Assembly (NCBI GenBank): GCA_916610825.1
Contig: OU744450.1
Span: 6,096,030-6,160,029, forward strand
Direction of reading: 5' to 3'
DNA length: 64,000 nucleotides
Origin: Haliclystus octoradiatus
Lineage: Eukaryota > Cnidaria > Staurozoa > Stauromedusae > Haliclystidae
Shown: positions 12,201-27,200 of the stretch, in pieces
Layout of the letters: every line of letters starts with the position of its first letter
Numbering within the stretch: the first letter of the stretch is position 1
Position numbers and translations under genes: made by a program
Notes under the pieces: model-generated
What the model was told of the DNA's origin: nothing
What the model saw: the letters and a program-made list of their open reading frames with translations, nothing else
The model's database searches: none

Positions 12201-15200
12201 GACGAAAGACTGCGGGACCGTCTAATATGTGGCCTCCGCGATGTTGACACGCAACAAAAAGTCCTGGCAGAAAAATTTTCTACGCTTACATTAAAGAAAA
12301 CATTAGACATTTGTACATCTCACGAGGCAAGTAAGACAACACAAGACAAGTTAGCAACCTCTTCAACAATTAATGTCTCAGCAATCAAAAGCAAGAAGCC
12401 TTACAAGAAATCAGAAAAATCAAATACTGGTCGTCAAGACAACAACAGCTCTAATGAACATACACCTAAATGTTATTTTTGTGGCAAGCAAAAGCATTCA
12501 AGAGCCGAATGCCCAGCAAAAGAAGCTATATGTGGATTTTGTGACAAGTTAGGACACTATCAATCAGTTTGCAAAGCAAAAAAAAGATCATCACATCAAC
12601 CAAATACTAACCATGTATATCTTAATGCATTGTCAAATACAACTGATACAATCAAGCTACTAACTACACATGAACATGGACCCTCATACCTTCATTGGCT
12701 ACCTGACACTGGTGCTGCATGTGACGTCCTAAGTGTTCAACATTTAAAGGCATTAAACTGTGACCTTTTATTAAAGTTGAAGCCAGCTACTGATCAACTA
12801 TTTACAGCTAATTCAACACCTCTATCAACACTTGGTCGCTGTTCTCTGACAATCAAACTTAACAACAATCAATACACTGCTGACATTCATGTGGTGGACG
12901 CTGTCAATGCACCATTACTAAGCAAAAAAGGATGCATTGCGTTGGGTCTTATTCCTGAAAACTGGCCAGACTTATCAGCAGCTACTCCTGTCAACACTGT
13001 GTCTCTATTGGCAAGCACTGACCAAGAAGCTCATCACATCAATCTACCAACACAGCAATCTTCCAACGATGACGCCACACAACTTATAAAGGAATTCTCT
13101 TCTGTTTTCACTGACACAGGACCACTACGGAAAATGGATGGCCCTGCAATGAAGATAGAGCTGACCGAAGACGCCACACCTACTCGCCAATACAAAGCGT
13201 ATAATATACCGTTTAAGTGGCAGAAATTGGTACAAGCACAACTAGATTCGATGATCACAAAGGACATCATAGAAAAAGTTCCTTTGAACGAATCACCACA
13301 ATGGATTCACCCTATGGTTGTCGTTCCAAAGAAGAACTCTACAGAGCCAAGAATCACAGTTGATCTCACATCACTAAATCGGTTTGTCAAAAGACCTGGT
13401 TATCCATCACGCACACCACGAGATCTGATCGCCAACATCCCGCCTGGAATGAAATACTTCACTACCTTGGACGCCCGTCATGGCTACTGGCAAGTACCTC
13501 TGGCTACTGAATCAAGACCGCTCACTACATTCATCACACCCTGGGGCTGTTACCGCTTTAGAAGGAATGTCATGGGTCTTATCAGCGCTGGCGATGAGCA
13601 CAACCGACGTGGAGATGAAGCATTGGCTGGCATTGACAACCTACAGAAAGTGGTGGAAGACGTCATCATCTACGACAAAGACTATGACACACACATCAAA
13701 CGAGTCAAAGACGTCTTAAAGAGATGCTCTGATAATGGTATCACCTTGAATAAAAAGAAATTTCATTTTGCTCAATCATCTGCTGAATGGTGTGGGTATG
13801 TTATTACTTCAACTGGTTACACGTTAAATCCTCGCCTGGTTACTGCATTGACAGAATTTCCACAACCAACATCATTGACGCAACTACGCTCTTTCCTTGG
13901 TCTGGTACAACAGTTTGAATCATTTTCATCTGAAATTTCACAACTGGCAACACCACTACGAGCTCTACTGTCACCTTCAACATCTTTCTATTGGAATCAA
14001 CTCCACCAAGATGCATTCAAAGGCCTCATCAATGAACTAACTAGTCCACGCATCCTTGCTCATTTCAATCCACAAGCTCAACTCCGACTTGAAACAGATG
14101 CTGCACAATCTAAAGGACTTGGCTATGCTCTATGGTCCGAACAAGATGACAAAACTTGGCGCCTCCTACAATGTGGTTCACGCTTTGTCACTGATGCAGA
14201 GTCCCGCTACTCTGCTACTGAAATTGAATTGGCCGCAGTCGTTTGGGCAACCCAGAAGTGCAAAATGTTTTTACATGGGTCATCATTTAACCTAATTGTC
14301 GACCACAAGCCACTAATATCCATCCTCAATGACAAGCGTCTGCACCAAATTCCAAGTGCAAGAATCATTCGCCTCAAAGAAAAGTTATCATCATTTTCAT
14401 TCACTGCTATCTGGCGTGCTGGTACAAGTCACACCGTCGTCGATTGCTTCTCACGACATCCAGTTGATCAACCAAGTCCAGACGATGTCAACATTGATAC
14501 AGATGCTGATTCAAGCTTCCAAGTAAATCACATCCAAACTCGTCTTCAATCAACTGATGCTACCAACTTTCCACCAGACGCAACTCTCAACAAAGTCAAA
14601 TCTGCAGGTGAAAATGACGCAGTACATCTCAAGCTAGCTGACCTGATCATTAATGGCTTCCCACAACAGAAGGAAAAACTGGACATCAGCATTCACCCCT
14701 ATTGGTCACTACGTCACGATCTGTCACTCTTGGAATCATCAATCATCCTCTACCAAGATCGCATTCTTATCCCAAAATCTCTTCGATCGACTATGCTGAA
14801 TGAACTCCACACATCTCATCTTGGTCTAACTCGAACTCTTGCACGAGCTCGACAATGTATTTTTTGGCCAAATATGACCAACGAAGTCACAAATCGAATT
14901 CGGTCATGCGAAGAATGTGCCCAAAGACTGTCATCCAACTCACATGAGCCACTTATTCAAGACACACCACCAACTCGTCCTGGTGAAGCGATTGCAACAG
15001 ACATTTTCTCACACCATGGCCACGAATTCCTTGTCATCACCGATAAGTACTCTGGTTGGCCTCACGTTGTACACTGTGGCAAGAGCACCGATACAGACAC
15101 CGTCGTCGATATTCTATCCAGCTGGTTCTGTAGCATGGGTGTCCCTATTCGCTTAACGTCTGATGGTGGACCGCAGTTTTCAAGTCATGCATTTTCAGCA

Positions 15201-18200
15201 TTCTGCAAAGATTGGGGCATAATTCACGACCCGTCGTCACCATACCATCATCAAGCCAACGGACATGCAGAAGCTGCTGTCAAAGCTATGGAAAATATTG
15301 TCGCCAAAGTAACAACAAATGGACACCTCAACACAGAAGCCTTCTACAAAGCTCTATTGGAATACCGTAATACACCAAGAAGTGATGGTATCAGTCCAGC
15401 CCAGCGTTTATTTGGCAAACCTCTTCGGTCACGAATCCCAATTCATCCATCGCAATTCACTGATGACATCAAGCAACTAATTATTATTGCAGACAAGAAA
15501 GCAAGCACGCTAAAAGAAAAAGCAAAACAACAACATGACCTTCATGCTCGCCGCCTTGATCCATTCATTCCTGGTGATATTGTCCGCATCCAAAATCAGA
15601 ATACCAAACATTGGGATCGCATTGGAGAAATTGTCTCTATTGATCCTCGAGGACGCAGCTATCGCCTAAAAACCGAATCTGGTCGACTCTACTGGCGCAA
15701 CCGCCGTCAACTCCGCCGGTACTATGGTCCATCAACATCAACTACAGCTGCTGCTTCAACCACCCCAGAGGAGGAAGAACCATCAACAAATACATCTAGT
15801 GCATCATTACATTCACCACCTAGACGCAGCACTAGAAAGAAAAACAAAACTAATAAACTAAATTTATAATCAATATTCATTACATGTATATTTCTATAAT
15901 CTCCCAGAAAGGGCATGTGCTATTACAACTTATTTACATTACAATATTGATATACTTCCTGTAAACATAATCGTGTCATTTATAGTTTTAGTTTAGATTC
16001 TAATATACTGTTCTGTGATCAACAACGTTTATTCTCTCGTCTCAAGTTCTAGCTTATTCACATAATACTACACATTGGTTGCTATTCCAAACAATATGTA
16101 ACAGTAACTGGGACATACAGTGTCCCAGTGTGGACATAGGAGTGTAACGTAAAAAAAAGTAATGTAGACGGTGCCGCCCTACCGAAGGCACCCGTACTAC
16201 TCCTCTATTTCTAGATGAGTGGCTTTATTCGCCGAGAGCAATGATTTTAAACGCTCTTTGTTGATCTCAGCCGCGACACTGCAGATCAATTTCAACAGAT
16301 TTCCATGGCAGATAAGTCTTGATTGTCAATGCGCAACGATGCGCCGCAGCTACTCGCAATGCAATTCCCTCTGGACCATTCCATCTGCCATCCTTAGATA
16401 GTAAAAATCAAGGCTGAGTTGACCTTAGGGGGATTTGAACCACAATCGATCAGATATGATCCGATCTGAAGTTTGGTTGCTCTGCCATCTGAGCTAATCC
16501 TCCCTAACGTGCAATTATGTGTAACGTGCAATTCTGATAATTGAAATTTTGGCTTAATTGCAATTTGGCTTGAGAACCTTACAAACAATTTTCTTGTCAT
16601 TTCCTTCTTAAACAATTCTGGATAAATGCAAACAAAGTCATCTTCAATTTGACTTGCATTCAAGCGGCAGCGGGTTGAATTCTATTACATACGTAGTAAA
16701 TATTTCACTAACAGCCAACAATAAAAATTTCTTTCAACAATATCAACTCCAAACAATCTGTTCCTTTAAATGATAATTAAAGACATATCAAATCGTGCCC
16801 ATACATCTTTAAATTAATATCAAGGTAAGATACAGGTGGCCTCTAATACAGGTTTCATTCTTATCAACTCACCCTATCTGAAGAAAACGTTTCGTTTCTA
16901 AATGCTATTGTACTCAGCTCAGTGCCTTGATTTGTCACTGCTTTTATTGAATATCGACTTGAGATGAAGCAATCTTCAAGAAAAGTAAGAGCGTGCCTAG
17001 AAATACGATGGATAGGAAATAATATCACGCTTGAAGTTAACTGTAACAGTTTAGTTTGCCATGCTAAACTATACTATACAAAAAGTAGTTTACCTATGAA
17101 ACTCCATAATTAATTCAAACAAACAATTAAAACAAATTCTATTTATGTAACTTTAAATGCGTTATCTAATCCTAACAATTGTAATAATAAACAACAACCT
17201 TTGTATTAACACAATAGATATATATTGCGTCTATGTATGAATTTATAGGAGTATAGGAGTATAGTGGTATGTTTTAATTTTTTAGTAAACCGTCTGATGA
17301 ACGCAAGTAAACGTGAGAAACTCCGAGTAACAGAAAAGGCTTTTGCCTCATCTTTGCGTCTATTCTAACTGCATAATTATGAAATTGTATAATGTTGTAT
17401 AAAGTCCAAACTGTGATCGGTTAAAGAGACTTTTAAAATGAAGCTACACAACAATCATGAATCAAATACAAATTCAAACACATCGAATAACGTATTTGAA
17501 AAATGCTGTTGCTACAAGGACTTGTAAACACAAATAATTCAATTTAAATTATTTCAATGTAATTTCATAAATGCGACATTGAACTTTGTACTACAGGCTG
17601 GATAGTGATGTATCAACACTCAAGGTGATGTGAGTCACGTGAATAGCAAAATTATTTCTCTACATTTGTTCATGTAAATGATGTGCTGTATACAGAGGAG
17701 GCCTCTTTGTTGCGGGATTTAGCCCCCTTGCTGGGGGAAATACTAATGACACACATGGCTGTGTAGCCTACATAGTCTACAGCACATTGCATTCAATTTT
17801 TGATACATAATACTTTGCACTATTGAAGACTTCTGTTTGTATAAATGTTTGTATATTTGTTGGGCAACATTAGTCAAACATGTATTATGTAATACGTATC
17901 TTATTATTAATATAATGCACAATCAAATATTTCAGGGCAAATTGGTAATAATTGTCGAGACAGTATCATATCCTCAGATAGCGTTATAATTGGAAATATT
18001 TTTAAATTATATAAATTTCATAACAAAAAAAAAATCATTTTCAAGGAACATGTATTGAATGATGACTGAAAATTGTGAAAAAACAATTATAAAAATGACT
18101 CACCTTGCGCATTCTTGAACCTGTGATACAACTCTTTTATCTGTTGGTGCTCCATCAACAAACAGTCCAGATTTCAAACCATCCAATTCATTAACAACTA

Positions 18201-21200
18201 AGATAAAAGCACCATTTGTATCAACATTTTAATTTGCTTTTATTACCATTTTCATATCCTTGTATGAACGAACAAGTGAACAAGAGTAGAGTAATCATCA
18301 AATTGCGATTATGTTAGGAAAAAAATTATTATTTCAAACAATTTTGATTGGTCTATTCTCTAATTCATGAAACTATTTGTGGTGTCTTCGTGAATTGAAA
18401 AGCCATTAAAAATGATTCGCACATCGCCGGCACATCGTTTCACATGTAAATTACACCTGTTTGTTTGTCTCAAGTTGTCTATTGTATTATGTTAATAATA
18501 TTATATAGATGACACTACCTTGCATCATTTCATTTGCTGAAATTAGAAAGGTAGAATGTAGAGTAGCGTAATAGTAGGCCTTGTGGAGCTAGGCTAATTT
18601 TAACCAGGTAGCAAGTTACGGATTCATTGCTAGTGATATCCATTGTGAAATCAATTTATAACAGTTCATGGGAACATGAAATTGCCAAATCACTTCATTT
18701 TTTATGAAAAGTTCATGAACAATTCGACAGGTTCACATTCATGTACTCATGAACATTTTTCATATGGAATATAAATACGAACATAGCATTTGGATTTAGA
18801 AATGTAGAATTTGAGTTAAAATAAAAAAATAAATTGATGATAATGATGAAAAACTAGCAAAGTACATATTAACATACCAATTAGTGGAATAATTATTCCA
18901 AACTGCTGACTTCTTACAACAACGTTAACCAAATTAAGAGCAGAGATAAAACAATTTGTATCCATGACAACATATTGTGGTTTATTACAGAATATCACTT
19001 TAGCTTGCATTGCATTATTCTCAATAAGTTGCTATGAAATTAAAAAATAAATTGAAATACACTGTTAAAAAAACATCACAAATATGTTATTTCGTTTTGA
19101 CTGTTTATTGTCAATCTGTTATAAAGGTCAATAGAATAGCCTACTCTTGAAACATTGAATGAATGGTTCTAGTAAATTAATAAAGTAACAAAGGGAGTTG
19201 AAGTATGAACCTCCCCTGTCAAATTAATTCATGAACACAGGAAATCTTTTGAAATAAATTTATAGAAGGTCCAAGAATATATTTATGAATTGTTTATGAG
19301 CTCTCTTCCCCTGCAAAGAACAGTTCATTAACCGCCACAGACAGTCCATGAACAGTTAATTTAGGGCCATTGAACGTTCATGAACTCTTCACGAACTCCT
19401 GAACTGTTGATAATTAGTATGAATAAATGATGATGATGATGATGATGCCAATTAGTATGGAGAGAGTGACGTGTTAAACCAATGAAAACGTGAAAAATCA
19501 TAGCTTGACAAAGTGACTAGTTTTGTAGTCAAACCCTTATTCATTTGATTGAGGGGCATTACATTTTTTCATGACTTCCGTTAACCTATATGCTGTTAAC
19601 AATCGTACAGGTAAATGGAGTTCTCTCAATCAAGAGTGAACCTTTGAGCCATTACAATACTAAACTAGGGTAAGATTAAAAAACACACCCAGTTCAAGCA
19701 GTGAAGTAGAACAAGTCCGGCAGTAAGAGATGTGTGGATCTATTTACCTTTCTATCTTGAAGTAGTCTTTGTTGTTCTTTTAATTGAAATTCAACCTGTT
19801 GCTTTCTTGCCTGTTACAAAACAATAATTTATTTGATGTTTACTGATATCCTGGAATTTCTAATATTTATGTTGTGTTTTTAAAAAATATTTTATTTGAA
19901 AGTTGGACTTGAACGTAAAGTCATTGTTTGGAAACAATTTGTTAAAATAGTTTTTCATTCCTAATTCAATTAAAACGAAAAAGCTTGTAGTATACTTTTC
20001 ATAAATGTATAGAAAGATGATGTAGAAATAAAAAAGCAATCAAAAATTCTATCAAAACCAATTCGAGATTAAACTCACAACAGGGTTTTATGAAACAATT
20101 TTTCATCTGGGATTCTAGTTTTGAATCAAATATAGATAGGGAGATTACATTATGTTGTCAGTTTCTCTGCTTTTTATATTTGGAGTTTCTGTTTCATATA
20201 AATTCTAAATTCCTCCTATTGGTCAAGGCTATTCACTTATTGCATATCGAATAAAGGGATGATGTTTGATACAAGGATAGTGTAACCTATGCAAATCAAA
20301 ATTATCAATGATTTTCACTGCATTTATCAGAATTTGCAATTATGCGAAATAGTGATCACTTAAATAAGCTGATCATTCATGCGAAATGGTGATCACCGAC
20401 AACTTGCAATACGCAAATATTCAGTTAATATGCCTCGCAACTCGAGAAACTCACAAGATGCACGGATGGTGGGATCAGGAAATGTATATCCAACCCACCC
20501 TCCTCTTGATAACGCTATACAAGGTATTATCTATTTCCACTGTTACATGGTTTTTGCATGATAGGGTTTTCAAGGTGAGTGCGCACATCACCAAGCAAAT
20601 GACTCCCACCAACCAAACACCTAGGCCAAGTAAGTATAATTCATCTACTGGTGATGAGTTTAACAAAGTTTTAACCAGAAAATAGTTTATAAGATTTTTA
20701 ATCATGATTAAGCCTACAAACCTTCAACTCTAAAACAGCATTAGTCATTCTGAAATAATGAAACAACAAAATTCAATTATATTACTTCATGAAGAGTATA
20801 GTGCGTTAGATTATCTACTAACTCTAAATTGTGGATTAAAAACGTTATAAAGACATTATAAAGACGTTGTTAGAGTGTCAAACATCTCATTTTGACAAAA
20901 AAGGACATTTTTTAAAGTACTGAACCAACATCTCTTTTTATATATTTCTTAATAATTATGTAAATTAAATTATTTTCAGGCAAAAAAGATTGCACAAAAA
21001 GTACACCGTAGTAAAAAGGTGCATCATCTTCATTATCATCATCATTTATTCAGAAATACCTGATAAGTATGCCTTGGTGAAATTTTGTTTATATTCACAT
21101 CACGTTTTTCTATATCAACTCTTTTTGTCATTCGGATTTATAATCTGGGTTTTGAAAAGTTAAACAATCGAAAATAGTGCTAAAATGATGTACATTAAAA

Positions 21201-24200
21201 TGTTTCTATGGTACTTACATGAGTCCAAAATTGAAAAATTATTCTTCCTCATCTACCCAAAATAAATTACTGTATGTGGAACTGTTTTGGTGTCATGCCA
21301 ATGGCCTGTATTTTCAAACAAGCCCTCTCATAAACAGATTATGAAAATGGGACTATTATTGACGCTCACAACCGAAGTTTTCATAGCAAAAAATGAGCAA
21401 TTAAACCAACTTAAAATGCTTTGATATGTCTGGTATACTGGTTTAATTGTTCATCACCCTTATGTGAAAACAATCCATAACCAACATGCCATTTAATGTT
21501 CACAAATAGTTTGTAACATGTTCATGAATGTTTGTGAGGGTTGTGAACTTTTTATGAATAGATCAGGAAGTTAATGAACGTCCAACGATAAAGTCCACGC
21601 ACAGTTCATCAACTCAACATTTTGATTTGCAGGGGCATGGATTGACAGAAGTAAATATTAATCTGAAATAAGTTGGTGTGATCTATCTTTCAATGGCTGG
21701 CCTGTTCTGCTTGTTCACATTTTAAAAAAGAAATCTATTAATATGTTAACATATTTTGTATTATTAATTATATCCTAATATTAAAATAGAAATAAATGTA
21801 AGCTAATGATTCTATGGAGCTTACCCTTGCTCATCGATAATATCAGTATCTTCAATAATAACATCATTACTATCGTCTTGCAGATTTTCATCAATCTAAA
21901 CAAAATATAAAAATGCAATAAAGGAAGTCTTCATTGTGTATTGCCCGACTAATTAGTGATACGATATCGCTATAGACTCATAGAGCGTTCTAGGGTATAC
22001 ACTTCTTGAATCACTGAGGACATTTTTCAACATTTTATTTCGTTGAATCTATAGCAAAAAATATTATTTGTTTATAATGTACTTTTATCAATTTCTCACA
22101 GAGAAATTGATCTACAGTATCTATCTTATTGAACAAAGTGTAGGCGAAAAATGATACAACAATTCCGTTTTAAATATGTTCGATTCTTGTTTCTTGCAAT
22201 CATTTTTTAACAAAAGGTTTTTTATCGGTCACCTCTATACAGCTGCCACCTGTCTATAGTGGTCACTCTTGCAATGTCTAAAATAGTATTTTCTATTGAA
22301 CCAAACCTGTATATAAAAGCCACCTGCCTAGTAGCTGGCTGTTATATACAGGTTTCACTGTACAACAATTCCGTTTTAATTATGTTTGATTCTCGTTTCT
22401 TGCAATCATTTTTTAACAAAAGGTTTTTTATCGGTCACCTCTATACAGCTGCCACTTGTCTATAGTGGTCACTCTTGCAATGTCTAAAATAGCATTTTCT
22501 ATTGAACCAAACCTGTATATAAAAGCCACCTGCCTAGTAGCTGGCTGTTATATACAGGTTTCACTGTACAACAATTCCGTTTTAATTATGTTTGATTCTC
22601 GTTTCCTGCAATCATTTTTTAACAAAAGGTTTTTTAACGGTCACCTCTATACAGCTGCCACCTGTCTATAGTGGTCACTCTTGCAATGTCTAAAATAGTA
22701 TTTTCTATTGGACCAAACCTGTATATAAAAGCCACCTGCCAAGTAGCTGGCTGTTATATACAGGTTTCACTGTACAACAATTCCGTTTTAATTATGTTTG
22801 ATTCTCGTTTCTTGCAATAAGTTTTTAACAAATGGTTTCATACTATTGAAAACGGTGTTCCTCAATTCCTGTTTTTTAGAAACCCCTTCCTTACTATATT
22901 TTTTGTAAATTATTGAGGCTAAATTGAATAGAATGTAATATTTTTAAATGATAATGTGAATCGACTTTAAAATCAAAATGAATCAAAAGCCCTTTGATAT
23001 GATCACAATCACAATTTAATGAACGATCAAACATGGTTAAATCAGATAAAATTATTAATCAAAAAAATATGGCAGAATTATAAAGCTACACAGAAACACA
23101 TACGGTAAATTTATTAATGGGGTGTCCCTTAAACCTAAATGAGTAATACCAACACACAGGTTAAACTTTATTTAGGCAAGAACAAAAAATGAATCAATCG
23201 ACTTCCTTGTATATTTTACAAACAATAGTGAAACTTGTATATATAGCATCCCCTGCGAAAAAAATCCATGAATTACAGTTCATGAACATTTGTTTGTGGG
23301 TTCATGAACAGTTCATGAAATTTTGAGCAATTCAACGTTCATGAGCTCATGAAAGTTTTTTTCGCAGGGGAAGCGGTCTGCTAGATCTGGACAAATTGGT
23401 CACTGTAGACAGGTGGTTGCTATATCAGCTTTGACTGTGATACATTATTTATTCAATTTTAAGGACTTTATTGATTTAACTGTAATAAAATTACCTCAAA
23501 CAATGACACATCAGTATCTTCAAGCTCTGGTATGACATTCTTTGTCGGTGACGATGTGACAACATCAGGAGCAGCAACTGTGAATTGTTGAGTTTCTTCA
23601 TTGTATTGAATAGGAAGCATTTTTGTTGCTGCAATTTCTTTAGCAACATCCACAATTTGTTTTATTCTTGCTTTGCATTCATCTATTACCTAAAAATCAG
23701 TACAACAGCCAATTGATCTGATCATCCTTCTCTTAGGTGCTTGTTTCTATTTCTATACATCATTTATAGTTTTATGGCATCTTCACTAATAATGCAGATC
23801 AGTTTCTATAATTAAGTATCGACAGGGTCCGACAAAAGTAGGAATTCTGGAATCCTAGATTCTGGAAGGTGAGAGTAAATTCAGAACAAAATTGATATTT
23901 TTAATGATTTATTGGTGAAACATTAACAACAAAAATTCAGAAAAAAATGTTGAAATGCCTCTAGGATTCCAGAAGGTAAACCTTTTGTCGGACCCTGAGT
24001 ATTTGCCTGATCTTCTTTTTCTAGAGTGGTTCTTTTTGCTAAGGGCAGGGCTGGTACAATACCATAAACATACATACAAAGACTGCCAATCCCATTGACA
24101 TACATTCAAGGATAAAGGAGCCATCATGGGGATTATAATGGAATTTTTTGAACAACGTTTTGAATAATATTTGTGACGTAAACAAATTGTACTTCGCAAC

Positions 24201-27200
24201 ACATTAGGGTGTCTGCTTGTTACAGATTGGCAATTTATGAAAGTCTATATGGTCCTTTTGATTATATTACATTTGATATGTATATCAACATCTGTGAAAA
24301 ACGTTAATAAACTCATGAATATGAAAGTTTCCCAATAGTTATCAAAGTCTTCATGTACAGTTCCAGAATAGAATAGACAGTTTGTGTATAGAAAACATTG
24401 ACAAATGACAGTATCATGTTAATCTTTTCATACCACAACAATTTTAAATTGTATTTACCATTGTTTCAGGGTGACCTTGAAAAGTCAATATTTCTGCAGT
24501 TGACAACATTTTCATTCCAGCGAGTAAGACATCTTCATATAATAACATTGGAGGTATATCTGTAGCATTGTCTGAAATAATAATCGTCTTACGTGAAAAC
24601 ATTTTATTGATTTTAAATGACCCAATTTTCAGAAAAAATACAAAATTTATCATAAAATTGCCATAAAGAAACTTACACTAAATAAAGTAAATATACCCTA
24701 TTGGATAAACAAGTAACGAGTTTTATGTATTGGCGTAAAAATATACAGTGAAACCTGTTATAACGGCCACCTCTATATAGCGGCCACCTGTCTACAGTGG
24801 TCATTTTTGCAATTTGTAAAATAATTGTTTCTATTGAAATAGCCCTGTATATAAAGGCCACCTGCTTATAGTGGTCAAGTTATCTACCTCTCATAGCTGG
24901 CTGTTATATACAGGTTTCACTGTATGTGATATAATTTGTAAATTCGAATACAGTATAATCATATATCCAGAGAACGATGTATTTAAGTGATATTTTAAGC
25001 ATTGTCACAAAAATACAGTTCAGTTTGAGAATTGTATTTTATAAACTGTAAAAACACTCCGAAAATTTAAATTCCAAGAAGAGATTTCATATTTCACAAC
25101 AAATGCAAAACATTCAATAGCGTTAGCATTTGTAGTGAAAATATGGTAAATGCAGAGATTTTAAATATGAACAAAATATTTGAATTAGAACTTCATTTAC
25201 GACAATTGCAGCGTGATATTTGCCAGTCTGAAAATATGTACAATTAAGTGCTTTTTGTAGACTGTAGACTACATATTTTGTCTCTACTTCCATTCAAAAA
25301 AAGCAATCAAACAAATCATTTCCATTCATTCATTTGTTTTTGCTAATAATTATGAGGATTCCCTACCTCAGGGAATCCTCCCTCACTTTCAAGATATTTG
25401 AAAAACAATAAAAACAATAAAGCTCCTCTGCGAAATGCGAAAATAAGTTTTTTGTTTTGTTCTATTTAATTAAGTAAGAATCAAAGCAACGGTTAACAGG
25501 AAAACAATTCCTGGGGAGATACGAATAGTTTAACTTATATTTAGCTCAAAAATCGTCTCGGATTTTAAAAAGTTATGCGCAAAAACATAAGCATCTACAC
25601 ACAGACACACAACAGGGCTATTTGTGATGGGATTATCTAGAGTAACGTATCAACAACAACCAATCAGCGATCACCCATGCGGAAAACAGTTCAGGAGTTC
25701 ATGAACAGTTCACGAACAGTTCATCAACGTTAAATGGCTCCAATTTTCCTGACTGGAACTGTTCATGAACTGTTCATGAACAGTTCATGAACCCTCACAG
25801 ACAGTTCATGAACAGTTCATGAACAGTTCATGAAAATTTGGGGCCATTTAACGTTCATGAACTGTTCATGAACTCCTGAACTGTTTTCGCAGGGGCAGTA
25901 TTACCATAAATAATAATAGTAGTATTTCAGCGTTTCAACTTTCTGATTGGATGTTAATAGTTTCTTGCTAGTGAAATATGTCATACAAAACCATGATTAA
26001 TCCGCAAATACGTTATGATTTCTTACATTTATAGTACCCTTGATATGCCTATTGTGGATTGAAATGTAAGTATTGCAAATACCTTCTTCTTCTTTGTTTT
26101 CTTCTTTACGACAAGCAGTGTTGAGGAAACCAGCATAACTTTCCCAACAATCAACAATTGACCTGCAAATAAATACGATATATGATGAATATGATGTATT
26201 TGTATATAGTTTAATTGTAATAAGAAAGAATTGAAAAACAAAACCATCATATTTTATGTCAAAAAATAAGGTTTAAAAGACATGGAAAATAAATATCAAT
26301 ACAGCGAAACTTACTTCAATGTTGTATTCTTATTTAAGATTATGATTTTTAAAATTTCATTCCTTTTATGCTTTGAAAGTTTGTTATCATGTTTCAAAGT
26401 CTGTCAAATTCCAGAAATTTTGGAATCATTTCTGAATAGGCTAATTATAGAGCATTTTAAATTTAACCCCAGAGGGTTTTGAACCTGAAAATGTGGTTCC
26501 AGGAATACTAGAATATTTGCGACATTCAAATAATACTAGTAATGGGTTCATCCATATGCTTACACATAAACAAGATATCATTTGAGCTATATATAGAAGT
26601 TTTCAAACACATACATTAATGAAGACATGTTTAACAAGGAAAGGTGTTGTAACATCCACTTTAACCAGACGTGTACAGCTGGAAGGAACTGATGACAGAC
26701 ATCTATAAAATAGTAAGAATAATATAAATAAAATTGGGTCCGGATTTGATGATATTGTGCAATTTGCCAATTTTGTTGATATTAGGCCTACTGCTCTTGT
26801 ACAGCAGACAAGTACTTGATATCAGTTGGGACCAATATATTACTTAAACTGACCAAATGTGGCTAAATGATGGCTAAATGGGCTTCACAATCACATCAAA
26901 GATTCTGATTACCATAACAACTTCAGCGAATTATATCACCTTGTGTAGAATGGTCTTTTAAAGGTTCCAGGCAAGCAGTCATAAGATGTTGAACCATTTC
27001 CATTGAAAATATAATTGCAAGATCTAAAGGACCATTGGGTAATATCGAAGAAGGGTCTTCTAAACAATAAAATTGCAGAACAAAACAGGATAGATCATTC
27101 ATTTATCAAGCAGAAATATCTGTGTAGCATTGAATGTTGTGTAACTACAAACATATGCAATATTTAAAAAAAATTGTATGTGCAATTTAATCCCTGTCAT

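Larger units (their letters stand above)
11235..16072 (+). mobile_element. Complete Ty3/Gypsy-type LTR retrotransposon in an SMG6 intron
   Basis: A 4838-bp element bounded by two 157-bp LTRs (11235-11391 and 15916-16072) that read as identical. It is flanked by the 5-bp duplication CATTG at 11230-11234 and 16073-16077. LTRs run TGTGCT...ACTACA. Directly after the 5' LTR is TGGCGCTGCGA, a plausible tRNA primer-binding site. A purine tract (AGAAAGGG) precedes the 3' LTR. A single gag-pol frame fills the interior and there is no env. The element lies antisense to SMG6, between exons 17 and 18. Identical LTRs imply a recent insertion. Confidence 0.96.

Noticed and set aside
22155..22830. CRISPR-like or protein-coding tandem repeat
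   Set aside because: Units are 206 bp and contiguous without spacers, contain MITE sequence, and the short frames have no coding character.
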